From assembly GCA_963854565.1 (NCBI GenBank), contig CAWKZT010000018.1:1-21028 (forward strand): DNA of 21,028 bases, written 5' to 3'. Below the pieces are notes generated by a model. The model made no database searches. It had not been told where the DNA came from and was given only the letters and a program-made list of their open reading frames with translations. The stretch comes from CAWKZT01 sp963854565 (GTDB lineage Bacteria; Actinomycetota; Acidimicrobiia; Acidimicrobiales; JAHEJN01). The translations under genes and the position numbers were made by a program. Shown in pieces: positions 20,005 to 21,028 of the stretch (positions are counted from its first letter, which is position 1; the number at the start of each line of letters is the position of its first letter).

Positions 20005-21028
20005 ATGAGTACCAAACCCAAATTTGATGTCGACAAGGTTGTCCTGGCCTACTCCGGTGGTCTCGACACGTCCGTAATCCTTGCTTGGCTGCAAGACACC
20101 TACGACTGCGAAGTCGTAACGTTCACCGCCGACCTTGGCCAAGGTGACGAAATCGAACCGGCCCGAGCGAAGGCCGAAGCAGCGGGCGTCAAAGAGATCT
20201 ATATCGAGGACGTACGCGAGGAGTTTGTGCGCGACTTCGTCTACCCAATGTTCCGCGCCAATGCCATCTACGAAGGCGAGTACCTGCTCGGTACTTCTAT
20301 CGCCCGACCGCTCATTGCCAAGCGTCTCGTCGAAATAGCGCGCGAAACCGGCGCTGGTGCGATCAGTCACGGAGCAACCGGTAAGGGCAACGATCAGGTT
20401 CGTTTCGAACTGGGCGCCTACGCGCTTGAACCGGGCATCCAGGTCATAGCGCCCTGGCGTGAGTGGGATCTTGGTAGTCGCCAGTCGTTGCTCGAGTACG
20501 CCGCAAAGGCGGGCATTCCGATCGAGCAAAAGCGCGGTACCAAGTCGCCGTTCTCGATGGACGCCAACCTCTTACATATCTCTTATGAAGGTGGTCCGCT
20601 TGAGGATCCATGGCAGGAACCGCCATCGGAGATGTGGCTTTGGTCGGTGAGCCCTGAAGCTGCTCCCGCCGATGGCGTGTACATCTCGCTCAAGTACGAG
20701 AAGGGTGACATTGTCGCTATCGATGATGTGGCGATGACACCGGCAGAGGTCCTGACTGAACTCAACCGCATCGGTGGAGCACACGGTATAGGTCGTATCG
20801 ACATTGTCGAAAACCGTTACGTCGGTATGAAGTCTCGCGGTGCCTATGAAACGCCCGGCGGCACCATCATGTTGCGCGGTCACCGAGCAATCGAGTCCAT
20901 CACTCTCGATGGCGCATCGGCCCATCTCAAAGATGAACTCATGCCGCGTTACGCCGAACTTATCTACAACGGTTACTGGTTTAGTCCGGAGCGCGAAATG
21001 CTCCAGGCGGCCATCGATAAGTCGCAGG
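20005..21028 (+). CDS. argG: Argininosuccinate synthase (3' partial)
   Basis: This frame is open from ATG 20005 to the right edge (341 codons), and about 60 residues are missing compared with the usual 400. It is an ATP-dependent ligase joining citrulline and aspartate. The PP-loop VVLAYSGGLDTSV (12-24) binds ATP. EGEYLLGTSIARPLIAK, HGATGKGNDQVRFE and LHISYEGGPLEDPW are hallmark segments of the citrulline/aspartate sites. The start has only a weak purine stretch upstream and no -10 at the leaderless position, so translation from the operon mRNA is assumed. argH is expected beyond the window. Confidence 0.96.
   Translation, partial: MSTKPKFDVDKVVLAYSGGLDTSVILAWLQDTYDCEVVTFTADLGQGDEIEPARAKAEAAGVKEIYIEDVREEFVRDFVYPMFRANAIYEGEYLLGTSIARPLIAKRLVEIARETGAGAISHGATGKGNDQVRFELGAYALEPGIQVIAPWREWDLGSRQSLLEYAAKAGIPIEQKRGTKSPFSMDANLLHISYEGGPLEDPWQEPPSEMWLWSVSPEAAPADGVYISLKYEKGDIVAIDDVAMTPAEVLTELNRIGGAHGIGRIDIVENRYVGMKSRGAYETPGGTIMLRGHRAIESITLDGASAHLKDELMPRYAELIYNGYWFSPEREMLQAAIDKSQ

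Overview
This window is a compact, gene-dense housekeeping segment from an actinobacterium. The best guess is a moderately GC-rich lineage such as class Acidimicrobiia; that placement is inferred from gene order and protein character, not from a database search. The order infC-rpmI-rplT-(SpoU methylase)-pheS-pheT-argC-J-B-D-F-R-G is the classic actinobacterial arrangement. The helicase-dead PriA followed by fmt, rsmB, ribD and hisG also matches actinobacterial order, with several intervening genes missing. I see no mobile element, phage, CRISPR array, tRNA, rRNA or toxin/defence locus, and nothing that looks like an undescribed multi-gene system. The most interesting material is regulatory.

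Layout: (1) 2-1531 (+) is a PriA-like protein truncated by the window edge. (2) 1532-2670 (-) holds an RsmC-like methyltransferase followed by a TrmH-family RNA methyltransferase. (3) 2694-5255 (+) is def-fmt-rsmB, with overlapping genes. (4) 5286-6811 (+) is mogA/moaB-ribD. (5) 6838-7713 (+) is long-form hisG. (6) 7760-8236 (-) is a DUF1844-type acidic protein. (7) 8237-8575 is the infC leader, with inverted repeats and a 7-codon upstream ORF. (8) 8576-10713 (+) is infC-rpmI-rplT and a SpoU-family rRNA methylase. (9) 10769-14147 (+) is pheS-pheT. (10) 14235-14268 holds tandem ARG boxes. (11) 14269-21028 (+) is argCJBDFRG, with argG cut by the right edge.

How the genes work together: def, fmt, infC, rpmI, rplT, pheST and the four RNA methyltransferases serve translation initiation, ribosome and tRNA maturation and tRNA charging. 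The arg operon converts N-acetylglutamate to argininosuccinate through the cyclic (ArgJ) route. Its last-but-one gene, argR, encodes the repressor expected to bind the two ARG boxes in front of argC. ribD and hisG are single representatives of the riboflavin and histidine pathways.

Regulatory highlights: four genes (def, mogA, hisG, argC) have a TANNNT -10 hexamer ending exactly 6 nt before the ATG and no usable Shine-Dalgarno, which predicts leaderless mRNAs. The def promoter and the divergent methyltransferase promoter appear to share the same TA base pairs. infC has no ATG/GTG/TTG start that would preserve its N-terminus; the best start is ATA, coupled to a short upstream ORF. A hairpin plus T-run separates rpmI from rplT.
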